From assembly GCA_016214845.1 (NCBI GenBank), contig JACRMS010000001.1, forward strand, positions 1 through 47,949: DNA of 47,949 nt, read 5' to 3'. Below the pieces are notes generated by a model. It was given only the letters and a program-made list of their open reading frames with translations, did not search any database and was not told the origin of the DNA. Origin of the DNA: Nitrospirota bacterium (GTDB taxonomy: Bacteria; Nitrospirota; Thermodesulfovibrionia; UBA6902). A program made the position numbers and the translations under genes. Positions 16,833 to 24,624 of the stretch are shown one piece after another (positions within the stretch are counted from its first letter, which is position 1; each line of letters starts with the position of its first letter).

Positions 16833-19526
16833 ATGTCCAGACACGAACTCATAATTGAAGGGGCCAGGCAGAATAACCTGCAGAATATAAGCCTCCGCCT
16901 GCCGCACAATACCTTCATCACAATAACAGGCGTTTCCGGCTCAGGCAAGTCTTCTCTTGCGTTTGATACGATCTTTGCCGAAGGCCAGTGGAGGTTTATA
17001 GAATCCCTTTCAACCTATGCCCGGCTATTTCTTGAGAAGCTCGACCGTCCGGACGTTGATTCTATACGTAATATCAGGCCGGCGATCGCGCTTGAGCAGC
17101 GCAATACCGTAAAGACCTCACGCTCCACTGTCGGCACAACTACGGAGATATATGATTACCTCCGCCTGCTCTATGCAAAAATAGCTGAGCCTCACTGCCC
17201 GAAATGCGGCAGGAAATTAAAGTCGTGGAACCCCTCCCTTGTGGCAAAGGAACTTATCGAAAAATATCCTGATAGAAAGGCGATGATCATCTTTGACTCG
17301 GATGATACCGCGGAAGAATTACAGAAGAAGGGTTTTCACCGTCTTCGTGAAAAGGCCCCGTCCGGTCATGAAGTAATTCTTGACAGACTTGTTATAAAAG
17401 ACGAACCGCGTTTGTCAGATTCAATTGAGACCGCGTGGGAGCACGGAAATAAAAGTGTGAAGGTTGAGCTTGTCAGCGATAGGGAAGAAAAGAACGAAAT
17501 CCTTCATTTTATTTCCGAGCTGAAATGTCTTGACTGTAATATTGAGATCATGAAGCCTCAGCCCCTGCTATTTTCCTTCAACCATCCGCTTGGCGCGTGT
17601 CCGAAGTGCAAAGGCTTCGGCAACATACTTGAATACTCCGAGGACTGCCTCATTCCAGACAAAGACCTCACACTTGAGAAGGGGGCCATCGAACCCTGGA
17701 GCAAGCCTTCAAACAGATGGTGGTACAGGCAGTTTGCAAAGGCCGCCAAGGCGCGCGGCATAAATCTCAAGGTCCCTTACAAGGAGCTTTCCGATGAGGT
17801 GAAGGCGCTGATATTCAGCGGAGCAAGTGACTTTCACGGGATGAACGATTTCTTTGAATATCTTGAGAGCAGGCGGTACAAACTTCATGTCCGAGTTTTT
17901 TTAAGCAGGTACCGGAAGGCGGTCACCTGCGATCATTGCCTTGGCAGCAGGCTCCGTCCGGAGGCGCTCGCATTCACTGTCGGTGGATTGAATATAGCCC
18001 GGATGACAAACATGCCCATCGCGCAAATGAACAATTATTTTTCAACCCTCGGCCTCACTGAATATGAGCGAGAGATTTCATCTGAGATACTCAGACAGAT
18101 TGATCTCAAGCTGAGTTTTTTAATGCGCGTCGGGATCGGTTATCTCACGTTAAACAGGGAAGCGAAGACCCTCTCAGGCGGCGAGTCGCAGAGGATAAAT
18201 CTTGCAAATCAATTAGCGTCAAAATTGACCGGCACCCTCTACGTCCTTGATGAGCCAACCGTCGGCCTTCATCCAAGGGACGTTGGCAGGATTGCGGAAA
18301 TTCTGAAAGAGCTTGCCGCTGCGGGAAATACTGTCATCACAGTGGAGCATGACAAGGCAATTATTAATTCTTCAGACTGGATCGTTGAGATCGGGCCCGG
18401 CGGAGGAAACAGGGGAGGCAAGGTGCTCTTTTCAGGACCAAGAGAAGATTTTCTCAAGACAGATACTCTCACCGCAAATTATCTGAAAAACATAGAACGG
18501 ATCCCTGTTCCAAAGATCCGAAAAAAAGGCAGCGGCAAAAAACTCTTGATCAAGGGAGCAAGCGGAAACAATCTGAAGCACATAGACATCAATATCCCTC
18601 TTCAAACCCTGACCTGTGTAACAGGCGTATCAGGCTCAGGCAAGAGCACCATTGTTGAGGACACGATTTACAAGGCGCTTGCGAGGCATTTCAAGATCGA
18701 GTTTGAAACCCCTGACCCTTTTGAATCCGTCAAAGGACTTGAGTATCTGAAAGGGGTCAAGATCATTGATCAGCACCCGATCGGCAAAAGCCCGCGCTCA
18801 AATCCTATCACATACATAAAGGCGTTTGACCACATAAGAAAGGTTTTTTCAGAACAGCATGAAGCGAAAATGATCGGGCTTACCCCCGGGCACTTTTCAT
18901 TCAATACAGAAGGAGGGCGCTGCGAGGCTTGCAGCGGCGCGGGTTATCAAAAGCTTGAGATGTATTTTTTCGAGGACCTGTTTGTAAAATGCGAAGAGTG
19001 CGGCGGCAGGCGATACAAACCTGAAGTTCTCACTGTAAACTATAACGGGAAAAATATTCATGAAGTCTTAGCCCTTACTGTTGACGAGGCAATTGAGTTT
19101 TTCAAATCCATTCCTTCCCTTGCGGACAAATTAAAACTCATGTCCTCAGTCGGACTCGGCTATCTGAGGCTGGGACAACCTGCAACAACACTTTCGGGCG
19201 GAGAGGCCCAGCGGCTGAAGATCTGCGCGGAATTAGGCGTCCTCAACAGGAAAGACTATCTCTACATACTTGACGAACCCACAGTCGGCCTTCATTCCGA
19301 TGACATAAAAAAACTCCTGAAGGTCCTCAATCACCTTGTGGACGCAGGCAACACCGTGCTTCTGGTCGAGCACAATTTAGATGTAATAAAATGCGCCGAC
19401 TGGGTCATTGACGTAGGACCCGAAGGCGGTGACGAGGGCGGCTACGTTGTAGCTGAGGGGACGCCTGAGAAAATCATAATGAACACAACATCCCATACCG
19501 GACTGTTCCTGAAAGAATATTTGTAA
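16833..19526 (+). CDS. uvrA: Excinuclease ABC subunit A
   Basis: An 897-residue UvrA, the damage-recognition ATPase of nucleotide excision repair that loads UvrB. Two ABC modules are complete: Walker A GVSGSGKSSLAF and GVSGSGKSTIVE, signatures LSGGESQRINLA and LSGGEAQRLKIC, Walker B LYVLDEPTVGLH and LYILDEPTVGLH. Zinc sites include CPKCGRKL with CLDC, CPKCKGFG with CDHC, and CEACSGAG with CEECGG. The region EGQWRFIESLSTYARLFL and AIALEQRNTVKTSRSTVG differs from the common EGQRRYVESLSAYARQFL form, suggesting a divergent UvrA branch. A TACAAT hexamer 6 bp before the ATG and no ribosome site hint at a leaderless transcript. Confidence 0.93.
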   Translation: MSRHELIIEGARQNNLQNISLRLPHNTFITITGVSGSGKSSLAFDTIFAEGQWRFIESLSTYARLFLEKLDRPDVDSIRNIRPAIALEQRNTVKTSRSTVGTTTEIYDYLRLLYAKIAEPHCPKCGRKLKSWNPSLVAKELIEKYPDRKAMIIFDSDDTAEELQKKGFHRLREKAPSGHEVILDRLVIKDEPRLSDSIETAWEHGNKSVKVELVSDREEKNEILHFISELKCLDCNIEIMKPQPLLFSFNHPLGACPKCKGFGNILEYSEDCLIPDKDLTLEKGAIEPWSKPSNRWWYRQFAKAAKARGINLKVPYKELSDEVKALIFSGASDFHGMNDFFEYLESRRYKLHVRVFLSRYRKAVTCDHCLGSRLRPEALAFTVGGLNIARMTNMPIAQMNNYFSTLGLTEYEREISSEILRQIDLKLSFLMRVGIGYLTLNREAKTLSGGESQRINLANQLASKLTGTLYVLDEPTVGLHPRDVGRIAEILKELAAAGNTVITVEHDKAIINSSDWIVEIGPGGGNRGGKVLFSGPREDFLKTDTLTANYLKNIERIPVPKIRKKGSGKKLLIKGASGNNLKHIDINIPLQTLTCVTGVSGSGKSTIVEDTIYKALARHFKIEFETPDPFESVKGLEYLKGVKIIDQHPIGKSPRSNPITYIKAFDHIRKVFSEQHEAKMIGLTPGHFSFNTEGGRCEACSGAGYQKLEMYFFEDLFVKCEECGGRRYKPEVLTVNYNGKNIHEVLALTVDEAIEFFKSIPSLADKLKLMSSVGLGYLRLGQPATTLSGGEAQRLKICAELGVLNRKDYLYILDEPTVGLHSDDIKKLLKVLNHLVDAGNTVLLVEHNLDVIKCADWVIDVGPEGGDEGGYVVAEGTPEKIIMNTTSHTGLFLKEYL

Positions 19527-19530
19527 GCCT

Positions 19531-19679
19531 GAAAACCTGTTCCAGAATTTCTATAATCGACAACAAAACAGTAGCTGGTAGTTAGTAGACAGTAGATATG
19601 GGACCCCAACTACTTACTGCTATCTACTGACTACCTTTTCAAGGTGTCGTATAGAAATTCTTCCACAGTCTTTCATTTC
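19531..19679. repeat. Palindromic interspersed element, copy B
   Basis: It begins 4 bp after the uvrA stop. The core 19547-19660 is bounded by inverted ends AATTTCTATAATCGACA and TGTCGTATAGAAATT. The conserved right flank CTTCCACAGTCTTTCATTTC follows. The core is almost identical (about three mismatches in 113 bp) to that of copy C, but in reverse orientation. It may also act as a 3' structure for uvrA. Confidence 0.8.
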
Positions 19680-19761
19680 GTAACCGCAGAACGGATTCGG
19701 AAATGCAGGCTATCTTGACTACCTCTGAATTAATGATATTATTTTCACAGGAGGTGTGAAA

Positions 19762-20268
19762 ATGAAAACAAGGTTTATGTTCTTAATCAGTCTTCTGTTA
19801 ATAGCGGCGAGCATAACATATGCGGCTCAAAAGGCTGTGCAGCCTGCCCCGAACGGAATTACGATGCCTGAGGGTTACAAAGACTGGCGGATCATTGCCC
19901 CGTCTCACCGCAGTGATAACAACACTATCAGGGTTGTCCTTGGAAATAATACAGCGATACAGGCGGCAAGGGAAGGAAAGACCAATCCCTGGCCGGATGG
20001 AACGGTCTTTGCAAAACTTGTATGGAAAAATAAGACCCACGAGAACTGGCCCACCGCGACAATCCCCGGAGAATTCGTCCACGCGGAATTTATGATAAAG
20101 GATTCCAAAAAATATCCTGCAACAGGCGGCTGGGGTTTTGCCCGCTGGCTCGGCATGGAGCAAAAGCCTTATGGCAAGGACGCCAACTTTGTGCAGGAGT
20201 GCTTCGGCTGTCACACGCCGGTGAAGGACAATGATTATGTGTTTACCCATCCGGCAGTGATGCCGTAA
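19762..20268 (+). CDS. Cytochrome P460 family protein
   Basis: About 168 residues with a Sec signal peptide (MKTRFMFLISLLLIAASI, cleavage near TYAAQ) and one c-type heme site CFGCH near the C-terminus. The blocks MPEGYKDWRII, NNTIRVVLGN, WPDGTVFAKLVWK and GGWGFARWLG match the P460 fold, periplasmic cytochromes that include hydroxylamine and NO-detoxifying members. A GTG lies 6 bp upstream in frame, but AGGAGG at 19749-19754 is 7 nt from the ATG at 19762. It is monocistronic, flanked by repeat B and convergent hflX. The crosslinking Lys and real substrate cannot be decided here. Confidence 0.85.
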   Translation: MKTRFMFLISLLLIAASITYAAQKAVQPAPNGITMPEGYKDWRIIAPSHRSDNNTIRVVLGNNTAIQAAREGKTNPWPDGTVFAKLVWKNKTHENWPTATIPGEFVHAEFMIKDSKKYPATGGWGFARWLGMEQKPYGKDANFVQECFGCHTPVKDNDYVFTHPAVMP

Positions 20269-20282
20269 AGTACGGAAGTGCT

Positions 20283-21911
20283 TTACAGCGGCCAGAGTTT
20301 ATTCTCTATCGCAGCCATGAGCTTGTGAAATGTTTCCGGTTTTTTGGCTGAGATGGAAATACCGCCGAACCGTTTGCAAACATTTTCGACTACTTCCCTG
20401 TTCACCAGGTCCTCTTTGTTGAAGGCCAGCAACTGCGGTTTTTGTGAAACACCCAGATCGCTGAGTATCTTGTCCACGGATTTCATGTGCTGTTCAAAGC
20501 GAGGGTTCGATACGTCAACAACATGAAGAAGCAGGTCCGCGTCTTCAAGTTCTTCAAGGGTGGACCGGAAAGCAGAGAACAGGTCCTTCGGCAGGTCCCG
20601 GATGAAACCGACAGTATCGGTGATGATCACGTCTCTTTCTTTTGGGAACCTGAGCCTCCTGCTTGATGTGTCGAGTGTCGCAAACATCTTGTCTTCAACA
20701 AACGTCGCGCTTTTTGTGAGGTTGTTGAGCAGCGTTGATTTCCCTGCATTTGTATAACCGATAATTGAAATTATCGGAAGCCCAAGCTCAACCCTGCGCG
20801 ACTTCCTCTGCTGCCTTGCGCGGCTCAGGGATTCAAGCTGTTTTTCAAGCAGGGTTATCCTGTCTCTTACCCTTCTTCTGTCAACTTCAAGCTTCATTTC
20901 ACCAGGGCCTCTTCCGCCGATGCCGCCCATTAAGCGGGACATCGCGGTCCCTTTACCGGTAAGCCTCGGAAGCCTGTAGCTCAATTGCGCAAGCTCGACC
21001 TGCACCTTTCCGTCCCTGCTGTGCGCGCGCCGGGCAAAAATATCGAGGATGAGCTGTGAACGGTCAATGACCTTCAGCTCCGTCAGATCACCTATCGCTT
21101 TAATTTGTGAAGGATTCAGGTCCTGATCAAAGATCAACAGCGTTGCGCCCTTATTCAATGCATTTATCACCAGGTCTTTTATCTTTCCCTGGCCCATGAG
21201 AAACTTAGGGTTGATCTCCTTCGGTTTCTGTAGCACGGTGTCGAGGACAACGACATTGCTTGAATCCGCAAGCTCCTTCAGTTCTTCCATTGATTCTTCC
21301 TGCGCGTGCCTCGGCCCTGTTGATACGCTTACAAGGATCGCGCGCTCACGCTTGTCTTTTACATCAAACCCTTTTCTCTGGGATTGCAGGCTGTCCTCGG
21401 TTGCCGAGACCATCACATCAAAGTCTTCAAAGGCGGTCTCGATCCTTTGAAAAGGGAAAGGCCCTTTTATTTCATATGATGTTTTTGCATCGGTTGAGAA
21501 AAGATGAGCAAGTGAAACATTGTCAGGCTGTCCGTCCTTTAATCCAATGACGATAAGAGCGTCAAGCCTCAGGAGTGAAAGGTCTGTAATGTCATCCTGA
21601 TTTATCGCCTCGCTCTTAAGGTGTGTATGGATCAGCCTGAGGCCGCGGAGGACCTTTCTGCCGAGGGGATGATTTTCAAGTTCGGGAATAAATATCCCCC
21701 TTGCATCACCCACGATCACATGATGTATATCTCCGTCCCTGTCAGCAAGCACCCCGATCTGCCGCCCAATCGCGTCAGACCATTCAGCCATGTACCTTGC
21801 GAGCTCAGCAGTCAGCGCCTTGTCTTTTGGAATACGCCTCCTGTAGATTTTCTCAAGCGCCTTGATCTCGCTTCCCTTTAAGCCTGAGATGTTACCGTGA
21901 ACAGATGGGAT
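20283..21911 (-). CDS. hflX: GTPase HflX, apparently starting at a non-standard codon
   Basis: HflX is a ribosome-associated GTPase that splits stalled or heat-damaged ribosomes. The protein has the HflX N-terminal domain (LDTVLQKPKEINPKFLMGQGK, GGRGPGEMKLE, coiled helix), then the G domain: G1 GYTNAGKSTL, G2/G3 TLDTSSRRL and DTVGFIRDLP, G4 FNKEDL. The first in-frame ATG is 21791, but 40 more in-frame codons upstream (HGNISGLKGSEIKALEKIYR, then RRIPKDKALTAELARYM) look like the usual HflX N-terminus. They begin at an ATC (21911-21909) placed 5 nt after GGAGG; an in-frame TAA lies further upstream and no ATG, GTG or TTG intervenes. Confidence 0.9.
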   Translation of the reverse strand: MPSVHGNISGLKGSEIKALEKIYRRRIPKDKALTAELARYMAEWSDAIGRQIGVLADRDGDIHHVIVGDARGIFIPELENHPLGRKVLRGLRLIHTHLKSEAINQDDITDLSLLRLDALIVIGLKDGQPDNVSLAHLFSTDAKTSYEIKGPFPFQRIETAFEDFDVMVSATEDSLQSQRKGFDVKDKRERAILVSVSTGPRHAQEESMEELKELADSSNVVVLDTVLQKPKEINPKFLMGQGKIKDLVINALNKGATLLIFDQDLNPSQIKAIGDLTELKVIDRSQLILDIFARRAHSRDGKVQVELAQLSYRLPRLTGKGTAMSRLMGGIGGRGPGEMKLEVDRRRVRDRITLLEKQLESLSRARQQRKSRRVELGLPIISIIGYTNAGKSTLLNNLTKSATFVEDKMFATLDTSSRRLRFPKERDVIITDTVGFIRDLPKDLFSAFRSTLEELEDADLLLHVVDVSNPRFEQHMKSVDKILSDLGVSQKPQLLAFNKEDLVNREVVENVCKRFGGISISAKKPETFHKLMAAIENKLWPL

Positions 21912-22056
21912 GATGACCTCCGTGATAAAGTTTTATTTGTAATTATAACAAAAGGGGAGAATGGGGGTATTATCTCTTTAATTCACTTTTTAATACAGGA
22001 AGTGTCCCTGCTGGTTTCTTATTAGCCAACCGAGATAATCATATTGTATTTGTCCC

Positions 22057-23139
22057 TTAACCATGTCCCTTAATGTCCCTTATCTTTTCTGAAATTGCTG
22101 GAGAAAGCAGATAATGCGTGCCCTTCTTTTCACCCTGTTTTACCAGCAGCTTTTTTTCAACGAGACCGGTCAAGTCACGCGTTGACGTTCTTTTTATGCT
22201 ATTGCAAAGAGACTGGCATTGCTCATTATCAATTTGATCATTAATGACTAAATATCTAATGATTTTGTCCTGCCTCGGATTCAAACCATAAGCGGCAAAC
22301 TCTTTAAGAACTTTTTCAGAAATGATGACCCTTTTACCCTTTTCCTGAATTTCCGTCATCTGTGAGCGCAAGCCGGTCACAAAATATTCAAGCCAGCCGG
22401 TCATGTCCATATCATTGTTGCTGACCGACTGAATGGCCTTATAGTAGGCCGGCCTGTCTTTGTCGTAATATTCGGAAATGCTGAACAGCCGTTTGAAGTC
22501 GTACCCCGTTTTGTAGAGAACAAGAGTGGACAGAAGTCTCGCAGTTCTTCCGTTGCCGTCAATGAACGGATGAATATGGACAAACTGAAATTGCGCGATT
22601 CCTGCAAGAAGAACGGAAGGAAGTTCTTCTGCCCCGTTGAGCCAATTTACAAATTTCCGCATTAGATGCGGTACTTCAAGAGGTGAGGGAGGCGTATAAA
22701 TGATCTCGCGGGTTCTGGAGTTGGCAACGTAGTTTTGAATCGTTCGATAATTGCCGGGGTCCGCCTTCTCGCCGCGCACGCCTTTGACCGTAACCTTGTG
22801 AAGCTCCCTGATAATGCCTTCGGTAATCGGGTCTTCCTTTCCAAGATATTTCGATATGAAATCCATAGCTTTTTTATAATTCAAAAGCTCCTTTTCATCG
22901 TCACGATTAATGCCCTTAAGCTTTTTGCCTTCAAGAATGTTTTGGGCCTGTTCAAGGCTTAATGCCGTGCCCTCGATATGAGTGGAATGGTGGGACTCAA
23001 GGATAAGGGCTTCTTTCTGCATGTCGGCAATCCATTCGTCCTTGAGCTTGACCGCGTCAAGAAAACCGCGAACGCGCTCGATTTCAACAAGGGCCTTGTT
23101 GATCTTGGGTGTTATTGTGAATTTCGGATTAAACGGCAT
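22057..23139 (-). CDS. Fic domain protein with N-terminal inhibitory helix and C-terminal winged helix
   Basis: A 360-residue Fic protein, likely an AMP-transferase for a protein substrate. The active motif is complete: HPFIDGNGRTAR, His190 to Arg201. The autoinhibitory motif (S/T)xxxE(G/N) is present near the N-terminus as STHIEG (Ser52, Glu56, Gly57), making it a class II, self-inhibited Fic. Residues 285-350 look like a winged-helix domain (RQDKIIRYLV, SIKRTSTRDLTGLVEKKLL). This layout is widespread in bacteria and often mobile. It stands next to a Bro-N gene, with no separate antitoxin visible. Confidence 0.92.
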   Translation of the reverse strand: MPFNPKFTITPKINKALVEIERVRGFLDAVKLKDEWIADMQKEALILESHHSTHIEGTALSLEQAQNILEGKKLKGINRDDEKELLNYKKAMDFISKYLGKEDPITEGIIRELHKVTVKGVRGEKADPGNYRTIQNYVANSRTREIIYTPPSPLEVPHLMRKFVNWLNGAEELPSVLLAGIAQFQFVHIHPFIDGNGRTARLLSTLVLYKTGYDFKRLFSISEYYDKDRPAYYKAIQSVSNNDMDMTGWLEYFVTGLRSQMTEIQEKGKRVIISEKVLKEFAAYGLNPRQDKIIRYLVINDQIDNEQCQSLCNSIKRTSTRDLTGLVEKKLLVKQGEKKGTHYLLSPAISEKIRDIKGHG

Positions 23140-23593
23140 TGTTTAATTCCCGCCCTCTTTCCTCAATGACGAGGTTGCGTTTTAATCGCCAACTCGTTTG
23201 AGGGTGCCGGATATTGCGGCCTTTTTCCATTACCGTTATTTTATTCCTTCTTCTATTTTGTATGACATAGTAATTTCATAGATGCTTATTCAGTATCAAT
23301 TTTTCTTTTAATCCATTGGGGTAGATGAAAGATAATTTCTTCCTTTCAAAAATTGGAGTTGCTTTATGTATAACCCGATAAAGCTAAATCAACCTTTGCC
23401 GGTTGTTGTCCACTTTTAATTTCGTCCAACTTGCCAAAGGGAAGACCTTCAAGTTCTTCAAGAACATCCTCAATTTCTCAAAGAGTTTTGATTTCCGACA
23501 ATTTTACTTTAAAAGTGATAAAAGTTTAAAGCTCGGCTTTGATAAGCTTCTGAAGCCTCTCGATTTAGTGTTTGCACCATATAAATATTCCTT
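23140..23593. other. 454-bp gap with a possible gene remnant
   Basis: No intact gene is seen. On the minus strand, about 23364-23480, a frame reads EIEDVLEELEGLPFGKLDEI and continues KSGQQPAKVDLALSGYT to a stop. It is preceded in the same frame by an internal TGA and by a short MVQTLNREASEAYQSR-like peptide in another frame. This could be a decayed small gene, perhaps an antitoxin-like protein near Fic, but it is too short for assignment. Confidence 0.3.
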
Positions 23594-24427
23594 CTACCCC
23601 TTAATCCTTCTTTTCTCGCTCACACTTAATTCCTTGAAATTCTCACTTGAAACAACTTTTTTGCCTGAGCGTTTCTCAATATCTTTCCTGGTCCTGCCCG
23701 CTACCGCCCCGCCGTCCTTAGCATCTTTTTTCAGCGGGACAAAACCCTTTGAGTCTCTGTCCCTCGTCAGTTTTGTTGTAGTAGCCTCGGCAAGCATCGT
23801 AAGAATAAGTTCGATGTCGTTCATGTGGTCCCGCAGGTTTTCTCTTTCAAGGTTCTTGAGCTTCTTGTATTCCTCAACCTTAAGATCAAATGTCCCCTGC
23901 ATGATCTCATTAGTCAGGATTGCGAATTCCCTTTCCGTCTGGACTCCCCTGTTGTTCCACTCTCCTGTAAGGCCCTGGCGAACAGCGATCCCGCGCAGCC
24001 TTTTGTCAATCCAGTCTTTGGGATAACCCTTTTTCTCATAAAGCTCCTTCATCCTCTCCATTGCCAGTTGAGGGTCTTCGATCTCGTCAATCCTTTCCTT
24101 TCCAACTTTTGCCAGCCAGCGTTTCAACGGTTCAACTCTTGGAGAAGGAATTGACTGGATGACACGAAACATGGTTTCGGTATTGGCGCAATCGGTTAGG
24201 CGCATCTTGCCGTCAGGAGCAGCCATTTTCAAGTGTACGATTTTTTCGTACGTTTCGTTAAACCCCTCATTAACAAGCTTTCTTTTAAGATCGCTCCAGT
24301 ATCGCTTGGGAATACTGCTGTCAGTTAAAACCTCGATAACATCAATGATCGAAAACCACCACTCATTGTTATGGATGGTTTTTCTGATCCTTTTCCCTTC
24401 AAAGATAGTTAGCTTGTTTTCTTCCAT
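23594..24427 (-). CDS. Bro-N domain (phage antirepressor-like) protein
   Basis: 277 residues. The N-terminal segment (KLTIFEGKRIRKTIHNNEWW, FSIIDVIEVLTDS, YWSDLKRKL, GKMRLTDCANTETMFRVIQS, IPSPRVEPLKRWLAKVG) is the Bro-N fold found in viral and prophage antirepressors and in many stand-alone bacterial genes. The C-terminal half is charged and helical (DWIDKRLRGIAVRQGLTGEW, LTNEIMQGTFDLKVEEYKKL) and ends in a very basic tail, so nucleic-acid binding is likely. A strong GGAGG site precedes the ATG. No other phage gene is nearby. Confidence 0.8.
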   Translation of the reverse strand: MEENKLTIFEGKRIRKTIHNNEWWFSIIDVIEVLTDSSIPKRYWSDLKRKLVNEGFNETYEKIVHLKMAAPDGKMRLTDCANTETMFRVIQSIPSPRVEPLKRWLAKVGKERIDEIEDPQLAMERMKELYEKKGYPKDWIDKRLRGIAVRQGLTGEWNNRGVQTEREFAILTNEIMQGTFDLKVEEYKKLKNLERENLRDHMNDIELILTMLAEATTTKLTRDRDSKGFVPLKKDAKDGGAVAGRTRKDIEKRSGKKVVSSENFKELSVSEKRRIKG

Positions 24428-24624
24428 ATGTCCCCCCTCCTTTGAAATTATACTTGGATGTTCAATTATACAATATAAGCAGAATTGCCTGATAATAAAT
24501 TTGGCTTAAACTTAAAGGGAATTAACATAGATTCCCGCTTACGACATGCCAACAACAGGTGCTTTAGGCACGGGAATGACGACCCCTGTTTTTCTATGCT
24601 TTCTACTAACTACCGGCTACCATC

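Noticed and set aside
23403-24026. A 207-codon plus-strand frame
   Set aside because: Mostly antisense to the Bro-N gene, and its composition is that of a shadow frame.
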